NCBI GenBank assembly: GCA_965652565.1
Contig: CBFGWL010000048.1
Span: forward strand, 1 to 23,302
DNA length: 23,302 bases
Direction of reading: 5' to 3'
Source: RSA11 sp965652565
GTDB lineage: Bacteria > Actinomycetota > Thermoleophilia > Solirubrobacterales > 70-9
This document shows, piece after piece, positions 5,457-13,675 of the stretch; within the stretch, counting starts at the first letter, position 1; the number at the start of each line of letters is the position of its first letter. The notes beneath the pieces are model-generated. The model saw nothing but the letters and a program-made list of their open reading frames with translations, did not search any database and had not been told where the DNA came from. Both the position numbers and the translations under genes were made by a program.

Positions 5457-7546
5457 CGGATCCGCACGCGCTTCAGGGCCGGCGTCGGGTCGACGTTGCC
5501 GAACGCGTCCACCGCGCGGGCGCGGAACACGTGGGTGCCCTTGCTCAGCGCGCCGGTCTTGAACGAGTTGCCGCAGCGCTCGAAGGGGCCGTCGTCGAGG
5601 CGGCACTCGAAGCGGCTCACGATCTCGCTCGCGGCGAGCTTGATGAGCGCGCGGCGCTTGCCTACGCGGACGACCTCGCGGACGCGCGTCCGGGGGGCTT
5701 GCGTGTCCGTGTAGGTGAGCGCGGCGGCGGCGTTCAGGCGCCCGCGGGCCGTCGTGGTCTTGCGGAATGCCGGTCGCCGATCCGCGCTGCCGACGAGGGT
5801 GGCGCGGATCTCGAACGGGCTGAGCGCCGGCTTGTGGGCGTGCAGCAGGGCCGCCGCGCCGGCCACGTGGGGCGCCGCCATCGACGTGCCCGACGCGCGC
5901 AGGTAGTCGGCGCCACAGTCGATCGCGACGTTGTCGATGACGAAGCCCTTGTCGCGCACCGAGTCGTCCGTGCGCAGCCGGAAGCGGAACTGGAACGCCG
6001 GCGCCCCGTCGTAGGCCGAGAGGTCGATCTCGGCAGCCGTCCGCACCACGCGGCCCGAGTAGGAGGCCACTTGCTCCCAGTCCCTGCCGCCGGCGCGGGC
6101 CTCCACCAGGAGGCGGTCCCGGTTGCGCTCGCTGCGTCCGTGGATCCAGTAGTACAGGGCGCAGTCCTTGCCCGGCAGCGCCACCGGCCGGGCCGTGAGC
6201 CTGGAGTTCGCCTTGTTGCGATACGGCTTTCCGGGGGAATCGGAGAGCGCGATGTCCCGCTTCGGGGGCCCGAAGCGGCGGGGCTTCCGGACGCGCTCGC
6301 GGCCCCACGTGTTGCCCCTGCCCGCGCGCCTCCACGTCGGTACGAGGCGCTCTTTGAAGTTGTCGTGGAAGACACGCGTGAACCACGGCTGCCAGGCGGC
6401 GCTCAGGATCTTGGCGCCGGGGGCGGCGATGTCGACCTGGGCGCGGCCGTAGCTCGAGAAGCCGGCGAGCTGATCCCGTGGGTTCGAGGCCGCGACGCAG
6501 ATGATGTTCCGCGCCGGATAGCTGCAGGGATAGAAGCGCGCGGCGTCGACGTTCGTGCGGTAGTTGCCCGCCGAGATCGCAAACACCGTGTCGCTGGCTG
6601 CGCGGATCGCGTCCAGCTCCGCCTGGGAGGGGCCCCAGCCGCCGTAGCTCATGTTCACCACGTCGGCGCCCATCGCGTGCGCGTACCTGATGCCCCGCAC
6701 GGAGCGGGCCACGTTGAGGTCGTAGTCGCCGAGGCGGATCGGCAGGACCTTGGCGCCCGGCGCGACGCCGGCGATGCCGACGCCGTTGTTCGCGGCGGCG
6801 GCGATCGTCCCCGCGACGTGGGTTCCGTGGCCGTAGTAGTCGCGCGGGTCGTTGTCGGGCCCCGTCCTATCGTCGCCCTCGGGCCCGTCGGCCCCGCCGA
6901 AGTCCCAGCCCCGCCAGTCATCGACGAAGCCGTTGCCGTCATCGTCGATCCCGTTGTTCTCCCGGCCCGCGCCGGTCTCACCCGGGTTCAGGTAGATCTG
7001 GCCCACCAGGTCTTCGTGCTCGTAGGTGATGCCGGTATCGAGCACGGCCACGATCGAGCCTTCGCCGAGTGTGATGTCCCACGCCTCGGGCGCGTCGATG
7101 TCGGCGTTGCGCCGGGCGCCTGCCCCGCCGGGGTTGTGCAGGCCCCAAAGCCGGCCGAACAGCGGGTCGTTTGGAATCGCCTGAAGCTCTCGTACGTAAT
7201 TCGGCTCCGCGTAGGCGACGCCGGGCTTGCGCTCGAGGCGGCGCACCGCGGCGCGCACGGACTTACCCGGGCGCAGGGCGACCAGATCCAGTCGCGCGAT
7301 GCCGAGCGGACGCGCGGCTTGAACCTGCCCGCTGTCTCGCACCGCGCTGCGGCCGCGCCCGACCGCGCCGGGCTCGTAACCAACGATCACCTCGCCGGGA
7401 ACGAATTCTGGGCTTCGGTTGGCGTGCGACGAGGACCAAGGGGCGCCCGCCCGCGCGTCCGCCGTCGCCGCAGCGATCACGCCGAGTGCCAGCGCCCCCA
7501 GGATGCTGAGAGCGCGAGCCCCCCGGCTGATCTGGTGATTCCCCAT
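5453..7546 (-). CDS. Secreted subtilisin-like serine protease (S8) with inserted β-sandwich domain
   Basis: An exported endopeptidase of about 697 aa. Numbering from an in-frame GTG at 7552: signal peptide 1-35, propeptide-like domain (FVPGEVIVGYEPG, 50-62), then the S8 domain with catalytic Asp172 (VAVLDTGI), His242 (YGHGTHVAGT), oxyanion Asn330 (AISAGN) and Ser557 (GTSMAAPHVAG). An Asp/Asn-rich loop (199-212) looks calcium-binding. Between AAPGAKILSA (376-385) and GTSMAAPH there are ~165 residues instead of the usual 10-20. They resemble the MAM/InhA-type jelly roll (HDNF..., LLVEARAGGRDWEQVASYSG, FVIDNVAIDC). A C-terminal Ig-like domain (620-699, FECRLDDGPFERC) ends the protein. ATG 7546 is preferred as start because TAGCCT lies nine bases upstream, the leaderless spacing seen elsewhere here. 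Confidence 0.93.
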   Translation of the reverse strand: MGNHQISRGARALSILGALALGVIAAATADARAGAPWSSSHANRSPEFVPGEVIVGYEPGAVGRGRSAVRDSGQVQAARPLGIARLDLVALRPGKSVRAAVRRLERKPGVAYAEPNYVRELQAIPNDPLFGRLWGLHNPGGAGARRNADIDAPEAWDITLGEGSIVAVLDTGITYEHEDLVGQIYLNPGETGAGRENNGIDDDGNGFVDDWRGWDFGGADGPEGDDRTGPDNDPRDYYGHGTHVAGTIAAAANNGVGIAGVAPGAKVLPIRLGDYDLNVARSVRGIRYAHAMGADVVNMSYGGWGPSQAELDAIRAASDTVFAISAGNYRTNVDAARFYPCSYPARNIICVAASNPRDQLAGFSSYGRAQVDIAAPGAKILSAAWQPWFTRVFHDNFKERLVPTWRRAGRGNTWGRERVRKPRRFGPPKRDIALSDSPGKPYRNKANSRLTARPVALPGKDCALYYWIHGRSERNRDRLLVEARAGGRDWEQVASYSGRVVRTAAEIDLSAYDGAPAFQFRFRLRTDDSVRDKGFVIDNVAIDCGADYLRASGTSMAAPHVAGAAALLHAHKPALSPFEIRATLVGSADRRPAFRKTTTARGRLNAAAALTYTDTQAPRTRVREVVRVGKRRALIKLAASEIVSRFECRLDDGPFERCGNSFKTGALSKGTHVFRARAVDAFGNVDPTPALKRVRIR

Positions 7547-7555
7547 CTTCACCCA

Positions 7556-7561
7556 AGGCTA
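7556..7561 (-). promoter_or_regulatory. Probable −10 hexamer (TAGCCT) for the S8 protease
   Basis: TAGCCT on the minus strand, nine bases before ATG 7546. With the opposite TAGGCT at 7633 it gives a divergent promoter pair in the 101-bp gap between ATG 7546 and GTG 7648. Confidence 0.4.
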
Positions 7562-7632
7562 CGTCCGCGCGGCCGATCTGTCACACGGATTTCGCAAATG
7601 GGGCGGCGCGGCAACCGGGCCGGGTCAGCGCG

Positions 7633-7638
7633 TAGGCT
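7633..7638 (+). promoter_or_regulatory. Probable −10 hexamer (TAGGCT) for the aminopeptidase operon
   Basis: TAGGCT nine bases before the GTG at 7648. No Shine-Dalgarno site is present, so the mRNA would start at or within a base or two of the GTG. Confidence 0.42.
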
Positions 7639-7647
7639 GAAGCGCCG

Positions 7648-8598
7648 GTGAGTGAGCTGGAACAAGCCGTGGCGACCGTCGTGCGCGAGTGCATGCGCGT
7701 GCAGGCGGGCGAGGACGTGCTCGTCGTCTGCAACCCCGCCACCTACGAGCTCGCCGAGCGCCTGCGCGCCGAGGCCGGCGCGGTCGGCGCCGACGCGATG
7801 TTGATGCTGACCGAGGAGCGCGACCAGCACGGTCAGGAGCCACCCGCCGCCGTCGCCGCGGCGATGGCACGCGCCGACGTGGTGCTGATCCCGACCGTCA
7901 AGTCCCTCTCGCACACCGCTGCGCGCCGCGAGGCCTGCGAGGCGGGGGCGCGGATCGCCACGTTCCCCGGCGTCACGGCCGACATGCTCGCCCGCGTGAT
8001 GAGCGCCGACATGCCCGAGCTGCGTCGCCGCGGGGAGGAGGTCGCCCGCCGGCTCACCCAGGCCGACGAGGCGCGGATCACCTGTCCGAACGGATCCGAT
8101 CTGCGCCTCGTGCTCACCGGGCGCACCGCGATCCCCGACGCGGGCGAGCTGCACGAGCGCGGGGCCTTCGGGAACCTGCCCTGCGGCGAGGGCTTCATCG
8201 CGCCGCTGCATACCGAGGGCGAGGGCGTGCTGTTCATCGACGGGACGGTCGACGGCATCGGCATTCCCGAGCGGCCGGCCGAGCTGCGCGTCGAGGGCGG
8301 CCGCCTCGTCGCGGCGACCGGGCCCGAGGGCGAGCGCCTGCTCGAGATGCTGCGCGCGGCGGGCGCCGACGGCACTTGCGTCGCGGAGCTCGGCATCGGG
8401 ACCAACGAGAAGGCCCAGTTGACCGGGAACCTCCTCGAGGACGAGAAGATCCTCGGAACCTGCCACGTCGCTTTCGGGGCGTCGGCGGGCATCGGCGGTG
8501 AGGTCCAGGTCCCGGTCCACCTGGACTGCGTCGTGATGAAGCCGACGGTCGAGCTCGACGGCGAGCCGATCGTGCGCGACGGCGAGCTACTCGTCTAA
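7648..8598 (+). CDS. M29-type aminopeptidase (leucyl aminopeptidase / AmpT-like)
   Basis: A cytoplasmic metallo-aminopeptidase that removes N-terminal residues from peptides. The protein (316 aa) is shorter than classical AmpS/AmpT (~400 aa), but the metal-site pattern is kept: Glu181 (LPCGEGFIAP), Glu247 (VAELGIGTN), His273 (GTCHVAFG) and His291-x-Asp293 (VPVHLDCV). The stretch NLLEDEKILGTCHVAFG is highly characteristic of the family. The missing length is mostly in the N-terminal half. The start is GTG 7648, with no Shine-Dalgarno but a −10-like TAGGCT nine bases before. The next gene, formimidoyltransferase, follows after 14 bp without a promoter or ribosome binding site of its own, so they are probably one transcript. 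The peptide preference cannot be told. Confidence 0.87.
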   Translation: MSELEQAVATVVRECMRVQAGEDVLVVCNPATYELAERLRAEAGAVGADAMLMLTEERDQHGQEPPAAVAAAMARADVVLIPTVKSLSHTAARREACEAGARIATFPGVTADMLARVMSADMPELRRRGEEVARRLTQADEARITCPNGSDLRLVLTGRTAIPDAGELHERGAFGNLPCGEGFIAPLHTEGEGVLFIDGTVDGIGIPERPAELRVEGGRLVAATGPEGERLLEMLRAAGADGTCVAELGIGTNEKAQLTGNLLEDEKILGTCHVAFGASAGIGGEVQVPVHLDCVVMKPTVELDGEPIVRDGELLV

Positions 8599-8612
8599 CC
8601 CGCCCGTCGGCC

Positions 8613-9497
8613 ATGCCCACGCTGCTCGCCGTGCCGAACGTCTCGGAGGGACGCGACGAGCGCGCCATCGAGCGCCTCGCGGCCGCCTTCAGCGAAGGGG
8701 TGCGCCTCTTGGACGCACACAGCGACGCGACCCACAACCGCACCGTCTTCACCCTGGCCGGTGAGCCCGGCGCGCTCGCGAGCGCGCTCGCGGCGGGCGC
8801 GCGCGCCGCGGTGGAGGCGATCGACATGCGCGCGCACGAGGGCGAGCACCCCTGCATCGGCGCGCTCGACGTCTGTCCCGTGGTCTTCCTCGACGACGCG
8901 GACATCGATCTCGCCGAGGCCGAGGCGCGCGCCGCAGGCGCGGCAATCGCCGATCTCGACGTGCCCGTCTTCTTCTACGGCGAGCTCGCCCGCTCCCCGG
9001 CGCGCCGCGAGCGCGCGTTCTTTCGCCGCGGCGGTCTGCCCGAGCTGCGCCGCCGGATGGCCGACCGCGAGCTGCACCCGGACCTGGGTCCGCGACTGCC
9101 GCACCCCAACGCCGGCGCCACGCTGGTGACGGCGCGCCCGCCGCTCGCGGCGTTCAACCTGGAGCTGGCCGACGCCACGCTGCCTGCGGCCCGCGCGATC
9201 GCGGGCGCGCTGCGCGAGGCCGGGGGCGGGCTGCCCGGCGTCCGCGCGCTGGCGATCGAGCTCGAGGGCGGCGTGGCGCAGATCTCCACGAACGTGCACG
9301 ATCCGGTTGGGCTGCCGCTCGCCGAGGTGGTGAAACGCACGGCCGAGCTCGCCGCTGGGCACGGCGCGCGCGTCGTGGCCGCTGAGATCGTCGGCCTCGT
9401 CCCGGAGGCGGCGCTCGCCGGCTTTCCCGACGACCTGCCGATCCACGGCTTCGACCGCGAGCGCGGCACGATCGAGGCGCGGCTGCGGGCGGGGTAG
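8613..9497 (+). CDS. ftcD: Glutamate formimidoyltransferase
   Basis: Transfers the formimino group from N-formimino-L-glutamate to tetrahydrofolate (EC 2.1.2.5), the last step of one histidine-degradation route, feeding one-carbon metabolism. The protein (294 aa) has the length of a stand-alone transferase without the cyclodeaminase domain. AVPNVSEGRD (6-15) opens the N-terminal subdomain and EGEHPCIGALDVCPV (76-90) holds the catalytic-type His79. The C-terminal subdomain starts near HPNAGATLVTARPPLAAFN and includes AQISTNVHD. Odd: the usual Arg after HP in 'GEHPRIGA' is Cys81 here. No other hut genes are in the window. It lies 14 bp after the aminopeptidase gene. A role in histidine breakdown is expected from the family; a folate-salvage role without hut genes is possible. 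Confidence 0.9.
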   Translation: MPTLLAVPNVSEGRDERAIERLAAAFSEGVRLLDAHSDATHNRTVFTLAGEPGALASALAAGARAAVEAIDMRAHEGEHPCIGALDVCPVVFLDDADIDLAEAEARAAGAAIADLDVPVFFYGELARSPARRERAFFRRGGLPELRRRMADRELHPDLGPRLPHPNAGATLVTARPPLAAFNLELADATLPAARAIAGALREAGGGLPGVRALAIELEGGVAQISTNVHDPVGLPLAEVVKRTAELAAGHGARVVAAEIVGLVPEAALAGFPDDLPIHGFDRERGTIEARLRAG

Positions 9498-9524
9498 GGC
9501 GCGCAGGGTGGATCGCGGGCCGGA

Positions 9525-9530
9525 TAGATT
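9525..9530 (+). promoter_or_regulatory. Probable −10 hexamer (TAGATT)
   Basis: TAGATT nine bases before ATG 9540; no Shine-Dalgarno site. Same layout as 7633-7648. Confidence 0.4.
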
Positions 9531-9539
9531 TCAGCGGCG

Positions 9540-9917
9540 ATGGCTCAGACGAAACGCAAGCGCAGGCGTAAGCACCGCGGCACCCAGAGCGGGTCGGTCG
9601 ACCGGCGCCGCCGGCGTCCGCGCAGCCGCCAGGAGGCGCGGGCTCAGGCCCGCCGTCAGGCCGCGCAGCGCCGCGATCGCCCGCCGACGTGGCAGAGCGC
9701 GATCAACCGGGCGCTGATCGGCGGCGTCATCTTCTTCGCGCTGATCACGCTCGCTTTCGGGCAGACCGTGGGCCAGGCGATCACGCTGACCGCCTTCATG
9801 GTCCTGATCTACATCCCCATGGGCTACTACATGGAGAAGTTCTTCTACTCGCGCCGCCTCGCGGCCGAGGCGAAGCGCCGCGCCCGCGAGCAGCAGGCCC
9901 AGCAGCGGCGCCGCTAG
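9540..9917 (+). CDS. Small basic protein with two transmembrane segments
   Basis: An unrecognised 125-aa protein. The N-terminal ~50 residues are extremely basic (MAQTKRKRRRKHRGTQSGS and several Arg-rich blocks), followed by two hydrophobic segments (about 58-75, IGGVIFFALITLAFG, and 80-98, ITLTAFMVLIYIPMGYYM) and a charged, Arg/Gln-rich tail. Both termini would face the cytoplasm by the positive-inside rule. The charge could bind nucleic acid or phospholipid head groups, but nothing here proves it. It begins 42 bp after the formimidoyltransferase gene with its own −10-like hexamer. Similar short Arg-rich membrane proteins are widespread hypotheticals in actinobacteria. Confidence 0.75.
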   Translation: MAQTKRKRRRKHRGTQSGSVDRRRRRPRSRQEARAQARRQAAQRRDRPPTWQSAINRALIGGVIFFALITLAFGQTVGQAITLTAFMVLIYIPMGYYMEKFFYSRRLAAEAKRRAREQQAQQRRR

Positions 9918-9943
9918 CGGCGAGCTCCGCTCGGCGCCCAGGC

Positions 9944-9949
9944 TAGGCT
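9944..9949 (+). promoter_or_regulatory. Probable −10 hexamer (TAGGCT)
   Basis: TAGGCT ten bases before ATG 9960, identical to the hexamer before the aminopeptidase gene. Confidence 0.4.
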
Positions 9950-9959
9950 CGGTATCGCG

Positions 9960-10601
9960 ATGGACGTGCGCAGCTTCACCGTCGGGCCGGTCCAGGAGAA
10001 CTGCTACGTCCTCCGCCGCGAAGGCTCCGACACCGGCCTGATCGTCGATCCCGGTGATGAGCCCGACCGCCTGCTCGGCGCCCTCGAGCAGCTGGGGATC
10101 ACCCGCCTCGAGGCGATCCTACTCACGCACTGTCACTTCGATCACGTCGGCGCGGTCGCGCCGGTCGCCCGCGCCACCGGCGCGCCGGTGTACTGCCCCG
10201 AGCTCGAGGTGGGCGTGCTCGCCGACATCATGTCGTTCGTCCCCTGGCCGGGATTCGGCCCGTTCGAGAGCTACGACGCCGACGAGACCGTCGCAGGCGG
10301 CGAGCGCCTGGAGCTGGCCGGGTTCGAGATCGACGTGCTGTTCACCCCTGGTCACAGCCCCGGCCACGTCACCTACGCGCTGCCCGCCGAGGGCGCGCTC
10401 TTCTCCGGCGACGTCCTCTTCCAGGGCTCGGTCGGCCGGGTCGACCTCCCCGGCGGCGACTGGGGCACGCTGCTCGAGTCGATCCGCAGGCTCCTCGACG
10501 GCTATCCCGACGAGACCACCGTCTATCCCGGGCACATGGGCATCACGACGCTCGGCGCCGAGCGCGCGAGCAATCCGTTTCTCGCCGAGCTCGCCCGCTA
10601 G
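9960..10601 (+). CDS. MBL-fold metallo-hydrolase (glyoxalase II-like)
   Basis: A binuclear-zinc hydrolase of 213 aa with the metallo-β-lactamase fold. All ligands are visible: THCHFDH (His57, His59, Asp61, His62), His132 (FTPGHSPGH), Asp151 (FSGDVLF) and His192 (YPGHM). The lead VGPVQENCYVLR and the FSGDVLFQGSVGRVDLPGG segment are those of the hydroxyacylglutathione-hydrolase-like YcbL subgroup, which lacks the extra C-terminal domain of true glyoxalase II. The substrate is probably a thioester; actinobacteria lack glutathione, so mycothiol or another thiol would be the carrier (inference). It has its own leaderless-type promoter, 42 bp after the preceding gene, and hisS follows after 42 bp. 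Confidence 0.9.
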   Translation: MDVRSFTVGPVQENCYVLRREGSDTGLIVDPGDEPDRLLGALEQLGITRLEAILLTHCHFDHVGAVAPVARATGAPVYCPELEVGVLADIMSFVPWPGFGPFESYDADETVAGGERLELAGFEIDVLFTPGHSPGHVTYALPAEGALFSGDVLFQGSVGRVDLPGGDWGTLLESIRRLLDGYPDETTVYPGHMGITTLGAERASNPFLAELAR

Positions 10602-10622
10602 CAAGCCCATCCCGGCGCGAGC

Positions 10623-10631
10623 TAATACCCT
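10623..10631 (+). promoter_or_regulatory. Probable −10 region (TAATACCCT) for hisS–aspS
   Basis: Contains overlapping TAATAC and TACCCT; TACCCT ends 12 bases before ATG 10644. Slightly longer spacing than its neighbours. Confidence 0.35.
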
Positions 10632-10643
10632 CGGGCGCCGAAA

Positions 10644-11876
10644 ATGAGCGCCCGCTTCCAAGCACCCCGCGGCACCTTCGACGTGCTGCCCGCCGAGTCC
10701 GAGCAGCGGGCTCGCGTCTACGTCGCCGCCGCCCAGATCTTCGCCCGCGCGGGCTACGGGCGCATCGAGACGCCGGCGTTCGAGGACACCGAGCTCTTCC
10801 GGCGCGGGGTGGGGGAGGCCACGGACATCGTCTCCAAGGAGATGTTCTCCTTCACCGACCAGGGCGGCCGCGAGCTCACCCTGCGCCCCGAGGGGACCGC
10901 GCCGATCTGCCGCGCCTACGTCGAGCACGGCATGCACAAGCTCGCCCAGCCCGTGAAGCTCTGGTACTGGGGCCCGTTCTTCCGCCACGAGCGCCCGCAG
11001 GCCGGGCGCTTCCGGCAGTTCAACCAGCTCGGGCTCGAGGCGATCGGGTCGGACTCGCCGCTGGTGGACGCCGAGGCGATCGTGCTGCTCGACGAGCTCC
11101 TGCGCACCCTCGCCGTGCCCGGCGTGCGGTTGCGGCTCGGCAGCCTGGGCTCGCCGGCGGCGCGTGCCGCCTACCGCGACGAGCTGCGCGAGTACCTGCG
11201 CGCGCACGAGGGCGAGCTCGCGCCGGAGGTCCGCGATCGCATCGACCAGAACCCCCTGCGCGCCTTCGACTCCGGCCACGAGGGCACGAAGGCCGTGATG
11301 GCCGAGGCGCCGACGATGCTCGAGCGGCTGGAGGGCGAGGACGCGGAGCACTTCGCCGAGGTCCGGCGCCTGCTCGAGCACGCCGGGGTCGCCTACGAGC
11401 TCGACCCCGCGCTGGTACGCGGGCTCGACTACTACACGCGCACGGTCTTCGAGTTCACCTGCGACGAGCTGGGTGCCCAGTCCGGCGTCGGGGGCGGCGG
11501 GCGCTACGACGGGCTGATCGCCGAGCTCGGCGGTCCCGAGACGCCCGCGGTCGGCTGGGCCGCGGGGATCGAGCGCATCCTGCTGGCGCTCGGCGAGGAG
11601 CCGCAGCCCACCGGGCTCGACGTGTTCGTCGCCGCGGCGGAGGGACAGCGCGAGCGCGCGCTCGCCGCCGTCACCGAGTTGCGCCGCGCCGGGTTTCGCG
11701 CCGACCTGGACCTCGCCGGCCGCTCGATGAAGGGCCAGATGAAACAGGCGAATCGCACCGGCGCGGCCAAGGCGGTCGTCCTCGACGAGGATGGAACCGC
11801 GAAGCTTCGCGACATGGAGACGGGCGATCAGGAGGAGATCGCGCTCGGCGGGCTCGTGGAGGCGCTCAGCCGATGA
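10644..11876 (+). CDS. hisS: Histidyl-tRNA synthetase
   Basis: Class II aminoacyl-tRNA synthetase charging tRNA-His with histidine (EC 6.1.1.21). The 410-aa length is standard. Motif 1 lies near 28-45, motif 2 is FRHERPQAGRFRQFNQLGLE (113-132), the histidine-binding HisA-type motif is ALVRGLDYYTR, and motif 3 is PAVGWAAGIERILL, followed by an anticodon-binding α/β domain (TGLDVFVAAAEG onward). The N-terminus SARFQAPRGTFDVLP is typical. ATG 10644 has no Shine-Dalgarno site; a −10-like element lies just upstream. The stop overlaps the aspS start (ATGA, 11873-11876), which implies translational coupling; hisS–aspS is a common actinobacterial pair. Confidence 0.97.
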   Translation: MSARFQAPRGTFDVLPAESEQRARVYVAAAQIFARAGYGRIETPAFEDTELFRRGVGEATDIVSKEMFSFTDQGGRELTLRPEGTAPICRAYVEHGMHKLAQPVKLWYWGPFFRHERPQAGRFRQFNQLGLEAIGSDSPLVDAEAIVLLDELLRTLAVPGVRLRLGSLGSPAARAAYRDELREYLRAHEGELAPEVRDRIDQNPLRAFDSGHEGTKAVMAEAPTMLERLEGEDAEHFAEVRRLLEHAGVAYELDPALVRGLDYYTRTVFEFTCDELGAQSGVGGGGRYDGLIAELGGPETPAVGWAAGIERILLALGEEPQPTGLDVFVAAAEGQRERALAAVTELRRAGFRADLDLAGRSMKGQMKQANRTGAAKAVVLDEDGTAKLRDMETGDQEEIALGGLVEALSR

Positions 11877-13666
11877 GCGAGTTCCCGCCCCTGCGCGCCA
11901 ACGCCTACCGCGACACCTGGTGCGGCGCGGTGCTCGAGGACCGCGTCGACTCCGAGGCGCGGCTCGCGGGATGGGTCCACCGCCGCCGCGACCACGGCGG
12001 GCTGATCTTCATCGACCTGCGCGACCGCACCGGGCTCGTGCAGCTCGTCTTCGACCCCGACGAGGCGGGCGGCGCGTTCGAGCTCGGTCATCGCCTGCGC
12101 TCCGAGGACGTGATCTCCGTCGCGGGGCGGGTCGTGCGCCGCTCGGAGGAGACCGTCAATCCCGATATCGCCACGGGCGCGTTCGAGCTGCGCGTCACCG
12201 ACGCGGAGCTGCTCGCCGACGCGGAGACGCCGCCCTTCGGCGTCGAGAGCTTCTCCGGCGAGGTGGGTGAGGAGCTGCGCTTGCGCTACCGCTACATCGA
12301 CCTGCGGCGCGAGCGCATGCGCGACGCGATCATGCTGCGCCACGCCGTCGTGCGCGCGATGCGCGGGTTCTTCGACGACGAGGGCTTCGTGGAGATCGAG
12401 ACGCCGATGCTCTCGCGCTCCACGCCAGAGGGCGCCCGGGACTTCCTCGTTCCCTCGCGGCGCGAGCCCGGCGCCTTCTTCGCGCTCCCGCAGTCACCGC
12501 AGCTCTTCAAGCAGCTGCTGATGATCTCGGGCTTCGAGCGCTACTACCAGATCGTGCGCTGCTTCCGCGACGAGGATCAGCGCGCCGACCGCCAGCTCGA
12601 CTTCACCCAGCTCGACCTCGAGATGTCGTTCGTGGACGTCGAGGACGTGCTCGACGTGAACGAGCGCATGCTCGCGCACGTCTTCGAGCGCGTGGGCGGC
12701 CCCGACCTCGAGCTGCCGATTCGCCGCCTGCCCTACGACGAGGCGATCGCGCGCTACGGCACCGACCGGCCGGACCTGCGCTTCGGGCTTGAGCTCGTGG
12801 ACCTCTCCGACGCGCTGCGCGAGACCGAGTTCAAGGTCTTCCGCGGCGTCCTCGACGGCGGCGGGATCGTGAAGGGCCTGAACGCCGGCCGTCGCGACGT
12901 GCCGCGCTCGGTGCTCGATGGCTTCATCTCGCGCGCCCAGGAGCTCGGCGCGAAGGGCCTGGTGTGGGCCTTCCGCGAAGGCGACGGCTGGCGCTCGCCG
13001 ACGGCGAAGTTCCTCTCCGCGGAGGAGCTCGCCGGCCTGAACGAGCGCCTCGGCGCGGAGGAGGGCGATCTCCTGCTGATCGTCGCCGACAAGCCCGCGG
13101 TGGCGAACTCGGTGCTCGCCCAGCTGCGCCTCGATCTGGCCGAACGCTTCGAGCTCATCGACGCCGCGGCGAACGAGTTCTGCTGGATCGTCGACTGGCC
13201 GCTGTTCGAGTGGAACGAGGACGAGGAGCGCTGGGACCCGCTCCACCACCCGTTCACGGCGCCCGACGGCGAGCTCGATCCCGAGCGCCCGGGTGAGGCG
13301 CGCGCCAAGGCCTACGACCTCGTCTGGAACGGGCAGGAGCTGGGCGGCGGCTCGATCCGTATCTCGGATCCCGAGACGCAGGAGCGCGCGCTCGCCGCAA
13401 TCGGGATCGACGAGGAGGAGGCGCAGGCGCGCTTCGGTTTCCTGCTCGAGGCGCTGCGCTACGGGGCGCCGCCGCACGGCGGGATCGCCTACGGCCTCGA
13501 CCGGTTCGTGCAGCGCCTGCTCGACGCCCCCTCGATCCGCGACGTCATCGCCTTCCCGAAGGCGGTCTCGGGCGCCGACCCGCTCACGGGGGCCCCGGCG
13601 CCGGTGGACGAGGCGCAGCTGCGCGAGCTGGGGCTGATCGTCCGCGCGCCCAAGCGCCAGGGCTGA
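11873..13666 (+). CDS. aspS: Aspartyl-tRNA synthetase (bacterial type, possibly non-discriminating)
   Basis: Class IIb synthetase charging tRNA-Asp (EC 6.1.1.12), 597 aa, the full bacterial form with an N-terminal OB-fold anticodon domain (LAGWVHRRRDHGGLIFIDLR split over 31-50), the catalytic core and a GAD insertion. Motif 1 is EGFVEIETPML, motif 2 includes IVRCFRDEDQRADRQLDFTQ followed by LDLEMSF, the aspartate loop SPQLFKQLLM is present, and motif 3 is GGIAYGLDRFVQRLL. His41 in RRDHGG is the residue linked in Pseudomonas AspRS to also accepting tRNA-Asn, although the second such position carries Glu here. If non-discriminating, it would supply Asp-tRNA-Asn for GatCAB. Coupled to hisS by the 4-nt overlap. 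Convergent with the GGDEF–EAL gene, with nine bases between stops. Confidence 0.97.
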   Translation: MSEFPPLRANAYRDTWCGAVLEDRVDSEARLAGWVHRRRDHGGLIFIDLRDRTGLVQLVFDPDEAGGAFELGHRLRSEDVISVAGRVVRRSEETVNPDIATGAFELRVTDAELLADAETPPFGVESFSGEVGEELRLRYRYIDLRRERMRDAIMLRHAVVRAMRGFFDDEGFVEIETPMLSRSTPEGARDFLVPSRREPGAFFALPQSPQLFKQLLMISGFERYYQIVRCFRDEDQRADRQLDFTQLDLEMSFVDVEDVLDVNERMLAHVFERVGGPDLELPIRRLPYDEAIARYGTDRPDLRFGLELVDLSDALRETEFKVFRGVLDGGGIVKGLNAGRRDVPRSVLDGFISRAQELGAKGLVWAFREGDGWRSPTAKFLSAEELAGLNERLGAEEGDLLLIVADKPAVANSVLAQLRLDLAERFELIDAAANEFCWIVDWPLFEWNEDEERWDPLHHPFTAPDGELDPERPGEARAKAYDLVWNGQELGGGSIRISDPETQERALAAIGIDEEEAQARFGFLLEALRYGAPPHGGIAYGLDRFVQRLLDAPSIRDVIAFPKAVSGADPLTGAPAPVDEAQLRELGLIVRAPKRQG

Positions 13667-13675
13667 TCCGCGGCG

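Noticed and set aside
5399..7651. 750-codon open frame on the plus strand opposite the protease
   Set aside because: Antisense shadow of the S8 gene; the protease frame has all catalytic motifs, while the plus frame has an Arg/Val/Ala-rich sequence with no recognisable domain.
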